Source: Rhodoluna sp. (lineage in GTDB: Bacteria > Actinomycetota > Actinomycetes > Actinomycetales > Microbacteriaceae). From it: a stretch of 44,622 nt of DNA. This document shows positions 1 to 9,800 of the stretch, piece by piece. The stretch covers positions 1-44,622 of the forward strand of contig JAURKU010000004.1 of assembly GCA_030831605.1 (NCBI GenBank), in the 5' to 3' direction. The translations under genes and the position numbers were made by a program. The stretch's first letter is position 1; every line of letters starts with the position of its first letter. The notes under the pieces were generated by a model. It ran no database searches, was not told the origin of the DNA, and saw only the letters and a program-made list of their open reading frames with translations.

Positions 1-217
1 GCCGACTCTTCACAAAGACAAACTGGTTGGACGGATAGATCTCAAATCAGATAGACAAAACAAAACACTGTTAGTTCAATCAGCCTGGCTTGAAAAGAAC
101 CTAACCAAAGAAGAACAAACCAAATACTCCAAGGCAATAACCAAACACCTTGAAGATGTTAGAAAGTGGCAGCAGCTAGAAAAGCTGGAAAGAAAAGCTA
201 AAGGCAATATGCCTTAG
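1..217 (+). CDS. YcaQ-like winged-helix protein, C-terminal fragment
   Basis: An open frame enters from the left edge (frame starting at base 2) and ends at TAG 215-217, giving about 71 residues. The stretch 'DKLVGRIDLKSDRQNKTLLV' followed by 'AWLE' resembles the C-terminal part of winged-helix proteins of the YcaQ (HTH_42) family, whose E. coli member is a DNA glycosylase acting on interstrand crosslinks. The tail is rich in lysine and glutamate and probably helical. It is missing from the ORF track because its start lies outside the window. The final 4 bases overlap the convergent htpX gene. Family assignment rests on one short motif, so the exact function is inference. Confidence 0.65.
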   Translation, partial: PTLHKDKLVGRIDLKSDRQNKTLLVQSAWLEKNLTKEEQTKYSKAITKHLEDVRKWQQLEKLERKAKGNMP

Positions 218-1101
218 AACTTTCCACCGATTTGGCTTAGTCGCTCGATGCGCTTATCCAGTGGTGGGTGGGTTGAGAAAAGACGCTCAGCGAGAGATGG
301 CTTTACTGGATCGCTGATATACATATGCGCCATCGATGATGATGCTTTTCTCATTGGACGACCGTAGTCTTTTAGTTTCTGTAGTGCACCGGCTAGACCT
401 TCAGGGAACCTGGTGATTTCCGCTCCCGATGCATCGGCTAGATACTCTCTTTGTCTAGAAACAGCAGCGCTAACCAAAGGTCCGATAAGTGCTGCCACTA
501 TCCAGGCAACAATGCCTAGTCCAATCAGAATTAGCGCTAGTTGGCCGCTGTCTCGGTTTCTAGAGTTACCTGAGTAAAAGGCCATTCTGAGAAAGAAATC
601 AGCCAAGATACCAACTGCGCTGACTAAACCAAAAACAATAGTTGAAACCCTGATGTCGTAGTTTTTTACGTGGCTCATCTCGTGAGCCATCACACCTTCA
701 AGTTCGTTATCATCCATGATGGCTAGTAGTCCGGTTGTTGCTGCAACTACCGCATGCTTTGGATCTCTACCTGATGCAAAGGCGTTAGGAGCCTCGTCTT
801 TGATGATGTATACCTTAGGCATAGGCATGCCCTCGGTGATGGCTAAATTTTCAACGATTCGCCAAAGCCTTGGGTTATCCGCCTTGGTGATTTCAACAGC
901 ACCTGAGGCAGCAACAGCAAATGCACCAGCTAGGTAATACTGCAACAGCGCGTAGAAGGCTACGAATCCGATAATCAAAAATGCGGAAGATCCGTAGCCG
1001 CTAGCGTAACCAAACCAGGTTGCTAAACCACCAATAAGAAGAACAAACAGAACAACAATAATTACTGTGTTTCGCTTGTTCCTAGCGATAGCCGAATACA
1101 T
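214..1101 (-). CDS. htpX: HtpX-like M48 membrane metalloprotease
   Basis: 295 residues, the usual HtpX length. Two hydrophobic segments near the N-terminus (about 13-35 and 38-60) are followed by the zinc site 'MAHEMSHVKNYD' (HEXXH, near 140), two more hydrophobic segments (about 155-215), and 'REYLADASGAEI', which supplies the glutamate third zinc ligand. The family is a membrane-bound, cytoplasm-facing zinc protease that removes misfolded membrane proteins. It lies 7 bases downstream of lemA on the same strand, a pairing common in Actinobacteria. No clear Shine-Dalgarno sequence precedes the start, so coupling to lemA is likely (inference). Confidence 0.92.
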   Translation of the reverse strand: MYSAIARNKRNTVIIVVLFVLLIGGLATWFGYASGYGSSAFLIIGFVAFYALLQYYLAGAFAVAASGAVEITKADNPRLWRIVENLAITEGMPMPKVYIIKDEAPNAFASGRDPKHAVVAATTGLLAIMDDNELEGVMAHEMSHVKNYDIRVSTIVFGLVSAVGILADFFLRMAFYSGNSRNRDSGQLALILIGLGIVAWIVAALIGPLVSAAVSRQREYLADASGAEITRFPEGLAGALQKLKDYGRPMRKASSSMAHMYISDPVKPSLAERLFSTHPPLDKRIERLSQIGGKF

Positions 1102-1108
1102 CTAGGTT

Positions 1109-1699
1109 CTAGAACTTCACTTCCGGTGCTTCTGAAATTGCAGCAAGATCTGCTACTTCAAAGAATGCACGCTCGGTAAAGCCAAGACCCTTGGCAAAGA
1201 AAGAGTTAGGCCAAACCTTGATTTTGGTGTTTAGTTCACGAACGCCACCGTTATAGAAGCGCCTGGCTGCCATGATCTTGTCTTCGGTGTCAGATAGTTC
1301 TGATTGAAGACCAAGGAAGTTCTGTGATGCCTGTAGTTGCGGATATGCTTCAGCAACAGCAAATAGTGATTTCATAGCCGACTGCAGCATGTTCTCTGCC
1401 TGGGCAGCTTCTGCCGGGTTAGCAAGTGCAGAACCAGAGATAGTTGCAGCTCTTGCCTTGGTGACATTCTCAAAAACTTTGGCCTCGTGCTTGGCATAGC
1501 CCTTAACGGTTTCGATGAGGTTAGGGATTAGGTCGGCTCTACGCTTTAGCTGAACGGTGATATCGCTCCAGGCCTCGTCGACGCGAACGTTTAGACGGAC
1601 TAGGCCGTTTCGCATGCTGACGAACCAGATACCTAGTAGCACTAGACCCACACCAGCGATGATTAGAAAAGTAGAACCGGTAAAGATAGACAGATCCAT
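1109..1699 (-). CDS. lemA: LemA family membrane protein
   Basis: The ORF track starts this gene 13 codons too early. The ATG at 1699 is preceded by AAGGAGTGAA at good spacing, so I call 196 residues beginning 'MDLSIFTG'. One N-terminal transmembrane helix (about 5-27) is followed by a helical domain with the typical LemA segment 'RADLIPNLIETVKGYAKHE'. LemA proteins are membrane-anchored with a soluble helical domain; their biochemical role is not settled. The gene stands immediately upstream of htpX, which suggests shared envelope quality-control or stress function by association. It is the first gene after tRNA-Leu on this strand. Confidence 0.92.
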   Translation of the reverse strand: MDLSIFTGSTFLIIAGVGLVLLGIWFVSMRNGLVRLNVRVDEAWSDITVQLKRRADLIPNLIETVKGYAKHEAKVFENVTKARAATISGSALANPAEAAQAENMLQSAMKSLFAVAEAYPQLQASQNFLGLQSELSDTEDKIMAARRFYNGGVRELNTKIKVWPNSFFAKGLGFTERAFFEVADLAAISEAPEVKF

Positions 1700-1790
1700 T
1701 TCACTCCTTGAAAGTTGTTGGCTTAAGCCTAAGGTCAACTAGCCCCGAGTAGAGCAAAACTTCAGTAATCTTTCAGCGAACTTGATGCTG

Positions 1791-1864
1791 TGCCCCCAGT
1801 GGGACTTGAACCCACACTGGAACGATTTTAAGTCGTCTGCCTCTGCCGATTGGGCTATGGGGGC
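1791..1864 (-). tRNA. tRNA-Leu (anticodon UAA), short variable loop
   Basis: The reverse complement folds as a cloverleaf: acceptor GCCCCCA paired with TGGGGGC, discriminator A, D-stem GCC/GGC, anticodon stem GACGA/TCGTT with loop CTTAAAA (anticodon TAA), T-stem GTGGG/CCCAC with loop TTCAAGT. The length is 74 nt with a variable region of only about 5 bases, whereas bacterial leucine tRNAs normally carry a long variable arm. CCA is not encoded. The 5' end lies 6 bases after the NADH dehydrogenase stop, so it is probably processed from that transcript. I am sure it is a tRNA and of the anticodon; the leucine identity follows from the anticodon. Confidence 0.9.
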
Positions 1865-1870
1865 GTGCTA

Positions 1871-3190
1871 TTAAACCTTAGGTCTAGAAGCCCAGGCTTC
1901 AAAAGCCGCCCGAGGTGTCTTGGTTGCTGCAATCGAGACGATGTCTCTCTTGAGCAGTAAGTTTGCTATCCAGCCGAGCATGACCCTGATCTTGCGCTCC
2001 CAGGTAGGCATTGCCAAACCGTGGTAGCCGCGGTGCGCGCACCAGGCTAAAAAGCCTTTCAAGACAATCTTTCCAGACTGGAAGACACCGTTATATAGGC
2101 CTAGCCCTGCTACTGCGCCAAGGTTCTTGTGAATGTACTCGGCTACGCCTTCGTTGCGCAGACTGGCCACAAGGTTTTTAGCCAAAAGCTTTCCCTGTCG
2201 AACAGCGTGCTGGGCGTTAGGGACACAGAACCCACCAACACCACCACCGGTTAGATCAGGAACTGCGGCAACATCGCCTGCGGTCCATGCACCCGAGACA
2301 GCTTCGCCTTCTTTGCCAACCTGAAGTGTTGGCAGTGCCATGATGCGACCGCGCTCATCCATCGGCAGATCGGCGTTTTTGACATAGGGGGAAGCCATGA
2401 CTCCAGCAGTCCAGACAATTACATCGCTTTCGAATTTCTCACCGGTAGACAATTCGACAACACCGTCAACGGCTGAAGTCAACTGGGTGTTCAGGTGAAC
2501 TTTTGCTCCCCTGCGGTCTAGATCTTCGAGCACCCATTCGCTTGTCTTTTGCGATACCTCAGGCATGATTCTGCCCATCGCTTCAATCAGGTGGAAACGG
2601 GTGTCCTGAAAACTAATGCTCGGGTAATAACGAAGAAGGTATGAGGCAAGGTTACGCATTTCTGCAAAAACTTCGATACCCGCAAATCCACCACCGACGA
2701 CAACGAAAGTTAGTAGTCGATCGCGTTGCGCACCGCTTGGGAGGTTAGCTGCCTTATCGAAGTTCGAAAGAATTCGGTTACGAATTTCGATGGCTTCTTC
2801 AACTGTTTTTAGGCCGATGGCATTATCAGCAACACCTGGAATTGGGAAGGTTCTAGAAACCGCACCCGCTGTTACTACAACCTGGTCGTAATCAAGTGTT
2901 GTTTCACCGACACCGGCTAAGGCAATGGTTGCTTTTTTATTGGCGTGATCTATTTTGGTCATCTTGCCAATAACGATGTTGGTCTTTTTTAGATGTCTGC
3001 GATGAGAAACAACGGTGTGACGAGCTTCAATAGAACCAGCAACTACCTCAGGAAGGAATGGCTGGTAGGTCATATATGGCAGTGGATCAACTATGGTTAC
3101 CTCAGCCTCGCCTGGAGTTAGAAGTTTCTCCAGTTTGAAAGCGGTATAAAAGCCTGCGTAACCGCCACCAATGATCAAGATTTTTTGCAT
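1871..3190 (-). CDS. ndh: Type II NADH dehydrogenase (FAD-dependent oxidoreductase)
   Basis: Called from ATG 3190 (439 residues), preceded by AGGAAA at 7 bases; the longer ORF begins at TTG without such support. The N-terminal Rossmann motif 'ILIIGGGYAGFYTAFKLEK' binds FAD, and a second one, 'VVVGGGFAGIEVFAEM' near 170, binds NADH. A later 'VWTAGVMASPYV' and 'GDVAAVPD' (around 310) are typical of the NDH-2 family, and the basic, hydrophobic C-terminus would act as a peripheral membrane anchor. It moves electrons from NADH to quinone without pumping protons. It sits downstream of DUF501 and ahead of tRNA-Leu, with only 47 bases between it and DUF501. Confidence 0.88.
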   Translation of the reverse strand: MQKILIIGGGYAGFYTAFKLEKLLTPGEAEVTIVDPLPYMTYQPFLPEVVAGSIEARHTVVSHRRHLKKTNIVIGKMTKIDHANKKATIALAGVGETTLDYDQVVVTAGAVSRTFPIPGVADNAIGLKTVEEAIEIRNRILSNFDKAANLPSGAQRDRLLTFVVVGGGFAGIEVFAEMRNLASYLLRYYPSISFQDTRFHLIEAMGRIMPEVSQKTSEWVLEDLDRRGAKVHLNTQLTSAVDGVVELSTGEKFESDVIVWTAGVMASPYVKNADLPMDERGRIMALPTLQVGKEGEAVSGAWTAGDVAAVPDLTGGGVGGFCVPNAQHAVRQGKLLAKNLVASLRNEGVAEYIHKNLGAVAGLGLYNGVFQSGKIVLKGFLAWCAHRGYHGLAMPTWERKIRVMLGWIANLLLKRDIVSIAATKTPRAAFEAWASRPKV

Positions 3191-3237
3191 GCTGAGATTT
3201 CCTAAATAATTGAACAAAAATAATGCGCGACTATGCG

Positions 3238-3744
3238 CTAACTAGATATTACCGCTTTGCAAAGGCAGGCCTTGGGGTCAAACCCTATCTCGGCAAGGGC
3301 AATATCGCCGATTGGATTTACCCCATGGCCTTTGGCTAAGGCATGAGCAGCCAGCGCATGCAGGCATTTGACCCTTGTGGGCATGCCACCGGCACTAATG
3401 CCTTCAAGTTCGACTACTGGCAGGATTTGATCCCGCTCGGCCAGATAGTCCTGGTGCGCCTTTAGATACTCAGCCTGAAGCTCTGGTTCCCCAGCTAGGC
3501 GATCTTGCAGAGTGGCCATAAAGCCCGCTCCTTCAAGAGTAGATAGCGCTGCGGTTAGGGCCGGGTGGGTTAGATAGTAAAAAGTGGGAAAGGGTTCACC
3601 CGAAGCTAATCTGGGCTTGGTCTGCACGACCAGTGGCTTGCCGCAGACACACCTGGCAGCAATAGCCAAAACATCTCGCATCGGGCGGCCCAATTGAGCC
3701 TGCATCGCTAAAAGATCGGCTTCGGTGGCTTGAGTTAGAGGCAT
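3238..3744 (-). CDS. DUF501 protein
   Basis: 168 residues. The segment 'RCVCGKPLVVQTKPRL' followed by 'GEPFPTFYYLTHPAL' is the hallmark of DUF501, an actinobacterial family of unknown biochemical function. Several cysteines (CVCG, a Cys near the 'KCLHALAAHALAKG' stretch, and CLCK at the C-terminus) could bind a metal, but this is inference. It follows the septum initiator gene with no gap at all (stop 3745, start 3744), inside the conserved eno-ftsB-DUF501 cluster. In many relatives an exopolyphosphatase follows; here NADH dehydrogenase does. Confidence 0.88.
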   Translation of the reverse strand: MPLTQATEADLLAMQAQLGRPMRDVLAIAARCVCGKPLVVQTKPRLASGEPFPTFYYLTHPALTAALSTLEGAGFMATLQDRLAGEPELQAEYLKAHQDYLAERDQILPVVELEGISAGGMPTRVKCLHALAAHALAKGHGVNPIGDIALAEIGFDPKACLCKAVISS

Positions 3745-4247
3745 CTAGTTGGTGGCGCTGGCTTTATTGTTATTTACCGGTTGGTCCAGACCTGCTCTAA
3801 GCACAGACTGCAGCAGCCCCTTGGCCCAGTCTCTTTTAGTTGTGCCAATGCTTTGCGAGAAGTTGCTACTGTTTTTAGCTTTGGCCAGCATGTCCCCTAC
3901 GGTGCCACTTGTATCACTTAGGTTCAAACCATCGGCATCGAGAACAAGGTAGCTGATTTCACCTGGCATTACGTAAAACAGGCGATCTCTGGCTTGGGAG
4001 CGAATAAACACTGGGTCATCCCAGCGCTTTTTCTCATCAGCAAGATCTGCTAATTGCTCTTTGGATTTAGCAATGTTGGCATTTAGCTGAGCAATCTGGG
4101 TTTGCATAGTAATCAAATCGCTCAGTTGCGGTCCAATCACAAAAGCACCAAAGACCAAGACTCCGATGGTAACCATGCTCGATGGTGTCCAACTAAGCCC
4201 CTGTCTGGGCTCTCTAGCTGGTTTAGTTCTAAGTGTTCTTCGTTTCA

Positions 4248-4248
<1 letters not shown>
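3745..4248 (-). CDS. FtsB/DivIC-like septum formation initiator
   Basis: 167 residues: a basic cytoplasmic N-terminus (RTLRTKPAREPRQG), one transmembrane helix (about 25-45), then a coiled coil ('QIAQLNANIAKSKEQLADLADEKKRW') and the family motif 'DPVFIRSQARDRLFYVMPGE'. The family links cell-division proteins FtsL and FtsQ in the divisome. The ATG shares its A with the enolase stop (TAATG), so translation is probably coupled. Position directly after eno is the standard actinobacterial arrangement. The C-terminal tail past about 110 is polar and not recognised. Confidence 0.9.
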
Positions 4249-5576
<1,328 letters not shown>

Positions 5577-6776
5577 TTAGTCAATTGACTTCAGCTCTTT
5601 GTTAGCGCCATCGGCACTAACCAGAGCAAAACGGTCAAACCCGTTAGCTTTCATGCTCTCTAACAAGAGATTCAAGCGCTTAGGTTTCAGTTCTAATCGG
5701 ACGCTTAAGCCTTGGCCAATAAGTTCTTTTTGATACTCAAGGGCGATTTTGAGCACTTGGCTTGATTCGTCTTCTAGGACTAGAACCACCCCCGAGCCGG
5801 CCTTAGTATCTTCAACTAAATCAATCACTCTTTCAAAACCAAGAGAAATACCAACAGCCGGAACATCGCTACCTAGCCACTTACCGACCATACCGTCGTA
5901 GCGTCCACCGCCACCAATCGATGAACCAGAACCTGGTAGCTCTATTTCAAAAATCACGCCGGTGTAGTAACCCATGCCGCGCACTAAAGTTGGATCAAAA
6001 CGAAGTCGGTTGCCTCCGGCAACAGCAAAAAGTCCTTGCAGAATTTCTGGCACTACCTGAACATCCAAAGTATCAAACCACTGTTTAGCCTTTGCTGAAA
6101 CCTCAGTGCCTAATTTCTCCTCAAGTTCCTGGACCACTCCAGAAACTGCAATCTTGTCCAATTTGTCAATGATAATCATGGCTTGAGTTAGTTGCTCAGC
6201 TTTTACTCCAAAACCACTTAGTAATTTGGTTAATAGTTCTCGATGATTTACTCGAATCACTGCATTTTTTAGACCAAGTGCATCAAGGGCAGCTAGCGAT
6301 GCGGTTATGAGTTCAACTTCGGCTAAAATTCCGGCGTCACCGATGATGTCAATATCGCATTGCACGAACTGACGGTATCGACCTTTCTGTGGTCGCTCTG
6401 CGCGCCAAACCGGACCTATCTGAATGGCTTTGAACACATTTGGTAATTCGGATCTGTTGGTTGCATAGAACCTTGTTAGTGGAACTGTCAGGTCAAATCG
6501 AAGTCCGAGATCGGCTAAACCATCCGGGTTTGAACCATCCGCTAGAGCCTGGTCTAATTCAGCACCGCGCTTGAGTACGCGATAGGCCAGCTTTTCGTTA
6601 TCTCCACCCTGACCACTTAACAAACGATCAAGATCTTCTAGGGCTGGCGCTTCTATCTCCTGAAAACCAAAAGACTCATAAACCCCACGAATTACAGCCA
6701 AAACACGCTCCCGCTTAGCCTTTTCAGCAGGTAGGAAATCCCGCATACCTCTAGGTGGATTGATGTCTTTAGCCAT
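5577..6776 (-). CDS. hisS: Histidyl-tRNA synthetase
   Basis: 399 residues, slightly shorter than the usual 420-430. Class II motifs are intact: 'PRGMRDFLPAEKAKRERVL' (motif 1 region), 'GPVWRAERPQKGRYRQFVQCDIDIIG' region (motif 2), 'GMGYYTGVIFEIELPGSG' (histidine-specific) and 'GGGGRYDGMVGKWLG' with 'AVGISLGFERV' (motif 3), then a C-terminal anticodon-binding domain. It charges tRNA-His. Its presence between the giant secreted protein and eno is not the textbook actinobacterial order. No convincing Shine-Dalgarno sequence precedes the ATG, and only 35 bases separate it from the upstream gene. Confidence 0.97.
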   Translation of the reverse strand: MAKDINPPRGMRDFLPAEKAKRERVLAVIRGVYESFGFQEIEAPALEDLDRLLSGQGGDNEKLAYRVLKRGAELDQALADGSNPDGLADLGLRFDLTVPLTRFYATNRSELPNVFKAIQIGPVWRAERPQKGRYRQFVQCDIDIIGDAGILAEVELITASLAALDALGLKNAVIRVNHRELLTKLLSGFGVKAEQLTQAMIIIDKLDKIAVSGVVQELEEKLGTEVSAKAKQWFDTLDVQVVPEILQGLFAVAGGNRLRFDPTLVRGMGYYTGVIFEIELPGSGSSIGGGGRYDGMVGKWLGSDVPAVGISLGFERVIDLVEDTKAGSGVVLVLEDESSQVLKIALEYQKELIGQGLSVRLELKPKRLNLLLESMKANGFDRFALVSADGANKELKSID

Positions 6777-6811
6777 AGGACAAGTTTGGCAGATAAAGAC
6801 CTGACAACCTG

Positions 6812-9800
6812 TTAGGGAGTAGTCACGGTTATGTTCTGGCTTACCCCACCAAAACCAACACTGTTTTTAGCGGTAACCCTAAACAGGTAACTGGTCTTGG
6901 AATTTAGACCCCGCAAAGTAGCCGATGCGCTGCTAGCGGCATTCTTAGCGACAATCAACCAAGATTCTCCCTGATCAAGTGAATACTCCACCCGATAATC
7001 AATAATCCTCGTTCCACCATTGGAAGGCGCTGTCCATGTAAGGGTTAGCGAACTAGCAGTTTGGGATTTGACTAACAGGTTTGTTGGGATTGCGGGGGCA
7101 GTAGCAAAAGTAGTGAATGATGCTGAGCTACTTACCTTGGATACTCCAACCGAATTTACGGCTTTTAGTCGGAACATGTATTTTGTAGCAGGTTTTAGGC
7201 CAGTGATGTTCAAAGCGGTATCTGTAGAGATCGGTTTGCTGACCTCTGTCCAAGATGAACCGCCACCGCTTATCTCAACTAGATAGTTAGTGATCTCAGA
7301 GCCACCACTAGTTGGAGCTAGCCAGGAAAGTTTGATTGAAGAACTGGTGATTTCGCTAGCCGTTGGTTTAGCGGAAGCTGAGGGAACTGTCGCAAGTGTA
7401 GTGATTGCTGCCTGGGTGAATGGGCTTTGCCCTTCAGCGTTTACGGCTGCAACTCTTAGCTTGTAATTTGTTCCTGGTAGGAGATTTCCAATAGACAAAG
7501 ATGTAACAGTAGAGGTTCTCTTTGGAGCAGCATTCCAGGTGTTTCCATCCCTAGATATTTCAACAATGTAATTTCTCACCTTCACCGGTGAACTCACTGC
7601 CGACCAGGTAATAGAAAAAGAAGTTGCTCTATTGTTGCTGAATGTAACACTCGCTGGTGCTGAAGGAATGCTGATTTGGGCTGTCGTTATGGATTTGGCT
7701 TCCGATGCTTCGCCTCGGCCAACAGAGTTCAGCGCATAAACCTTGAACTGATAAGTAGTACCCGCGGTTAGGCCAGTTACGTTCATACCGGTTGATGTGC
7801 TAATCGGTTTGTCGAGCATGCTCCAACTCGATCCGTTGTTGGGACTTATCTCAACTTGATAGTTGGTTATGGCTGAGCCATTTGTGTTAAGCGGGGCCTG
7901 CCAACTAAGTGTCAAAGATGACTTAGTAGCTGCGCTAAACGCAAGACTTCTAGGTGAAGATGGAACTGCGGCCAAGGTTGTTGCCGAAACAGCGGTTGAA
8001 GGTGAGCTGGTTGCGCTTGAAGTTATAGCAACTACTCGGAAGCTGTAGGTTTTGGCTGGTGCTAGCTGAGAGAGCGCAAGGAAAGTTTCTGTTGAAACGG
8101 GCTTGGTGTATTCCGCCCAAGTCACGCCAGAGTCGCCTGAGTATTCAACTAAATAGTTCGTGATTGCCTGCCCACCAGTTGAAGTAGGGGCTAACCAAGA
8201 CAGTATTAGGCTGCTGGAGCTCACCTGACTTATTTCTAAGTTTCTCGGGTTAGAAAGCGATCCTATAGTGGTACTCACCGAAAGTTCATTTGAATAAGGG
8301 CTTTGACCTAGTCCGTTTATCGCCAATACTCTAAAGCGGTAACCACTCTGCGGTTCCAGGTTTGTCACCTGTAATACCGTGCTTGAAGTCTTTGCAACAA
8401 GGTCCCAGCTTGAAACACCAGCAGCTGATTGCTCGACTTGGTATTCGGTTATCGCTGAACCGCCGTTTGATTCAGGTGCAGTCCAGGATAGCGAAATAGT
8501 GCTGGAGCTTTGTTGAGGTGAACTAAGAGATCTTGGAGCTGTTGGCGTTTTTCCTAGAACACTCTTGGCGACCTTGCCTTCGTCAAAACTGGTGAAGAGA
8601 TTCCCGTTTGAGTCGCTGGCAATTCTGACGATCGTATCCTCAAAAACTGCTAGGGTGCTTAACATTCCTGCAGCAGTAAGTTTAGATATTGTGCCGTCGG
8701 TGCTATTTGCAAAGTAGAAGTTATTTTTTGCATCAAGCACAAAATCTGTCACTGAGTCACTAAGCGAAATAAAAACACTCAGCTCACCTGTTGGGGTAAT
8801 TTTGTAAATTTTTGAACTCACAGTACTAAAGACATAAAGGTTACCGGAACTGTCCGAGACCATGCGGCTAGCTGCAATTGGTAAGGTTGTCAGCTTGGTT
8901 ATCTGGCCGGTTGGCGTAATTTTGGAAACAGTACTGTCCCTACCATTTGCGCTGTATAAGTTTCCGACGGAATCAATGACTAAAGCTGTCGGATTACTGG
9001 CTAAATCGGCAAATACTGAGACCTCACCTGATGGAGTAACCTTCGAAATCGTTCCAGAAATAGCATCAGCGCTATAAAGGTTTCCGCTTGAATCAAAAAC
9101 CAGGGAACTTGGTCGATCTCCGACTGTGGCAAAGAGCGTCGCAGTTGCTTGCGGCGAGATTTTTGTAATTGTTCCTTCATCAGAATTGGCCACATATAAA
9201 TTTCCAGCACCATCAAAAACCAGTGCAGCAGGGTTATCGCCAACTGTTGCAAAACGAGAGACAACTCCGTTTGTTGTGATCTTCGAAATAGAGTTATCCA
9301 TGGTGTTGGCAACATAAACATTGCCTGCGGCATCAAATGCCATGGCTGCAGGTGAAGAGCCGACTGTGTAAAGCGAAGTTGATTCAGCAGTTGTCACTGC
9401 TACCGCAGCCCCTGCTAGGCCCTCTCCAAAGGAGTTCACGGAACTAAGCCTGAAGAGGTAGTTTCTGCCTAAGACGAGACCTGTGACGGTGTGGGAAGTA
9501 CTAGCGCTAGCTGCTTTGCTGACAGTTACCCAGCTCTGGCCTGAATCAGAGGAGAAGCTAATCCGGTAGTCGGTTACACTTGCGCCGCCATCACAGCTCG
9601 GGGCATCCCAGCTCAGCGCAACCGAGGTACCTCGAACCAACGTTGGAACTAGGTTTGCTGGAGCGGCGGCTTCACCATTGGGAGGAGTTAGAGTGATCTG
9701 ATTTGATGCTGCCGATAAGCCACTTGAATTGATTGCATAGCTTTTTAGCTGGTAGGCCTGCTTGGAACATAGCCCTGGGAAAGTAAAACTGGTGCTTGTT

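Noticed and set aside
9001-9336. Minus-strand 111-residue ORF in the propeller gene
   Set aside because: Out-of-frame shadow of repetitive coding sequence with low-complexity composition.
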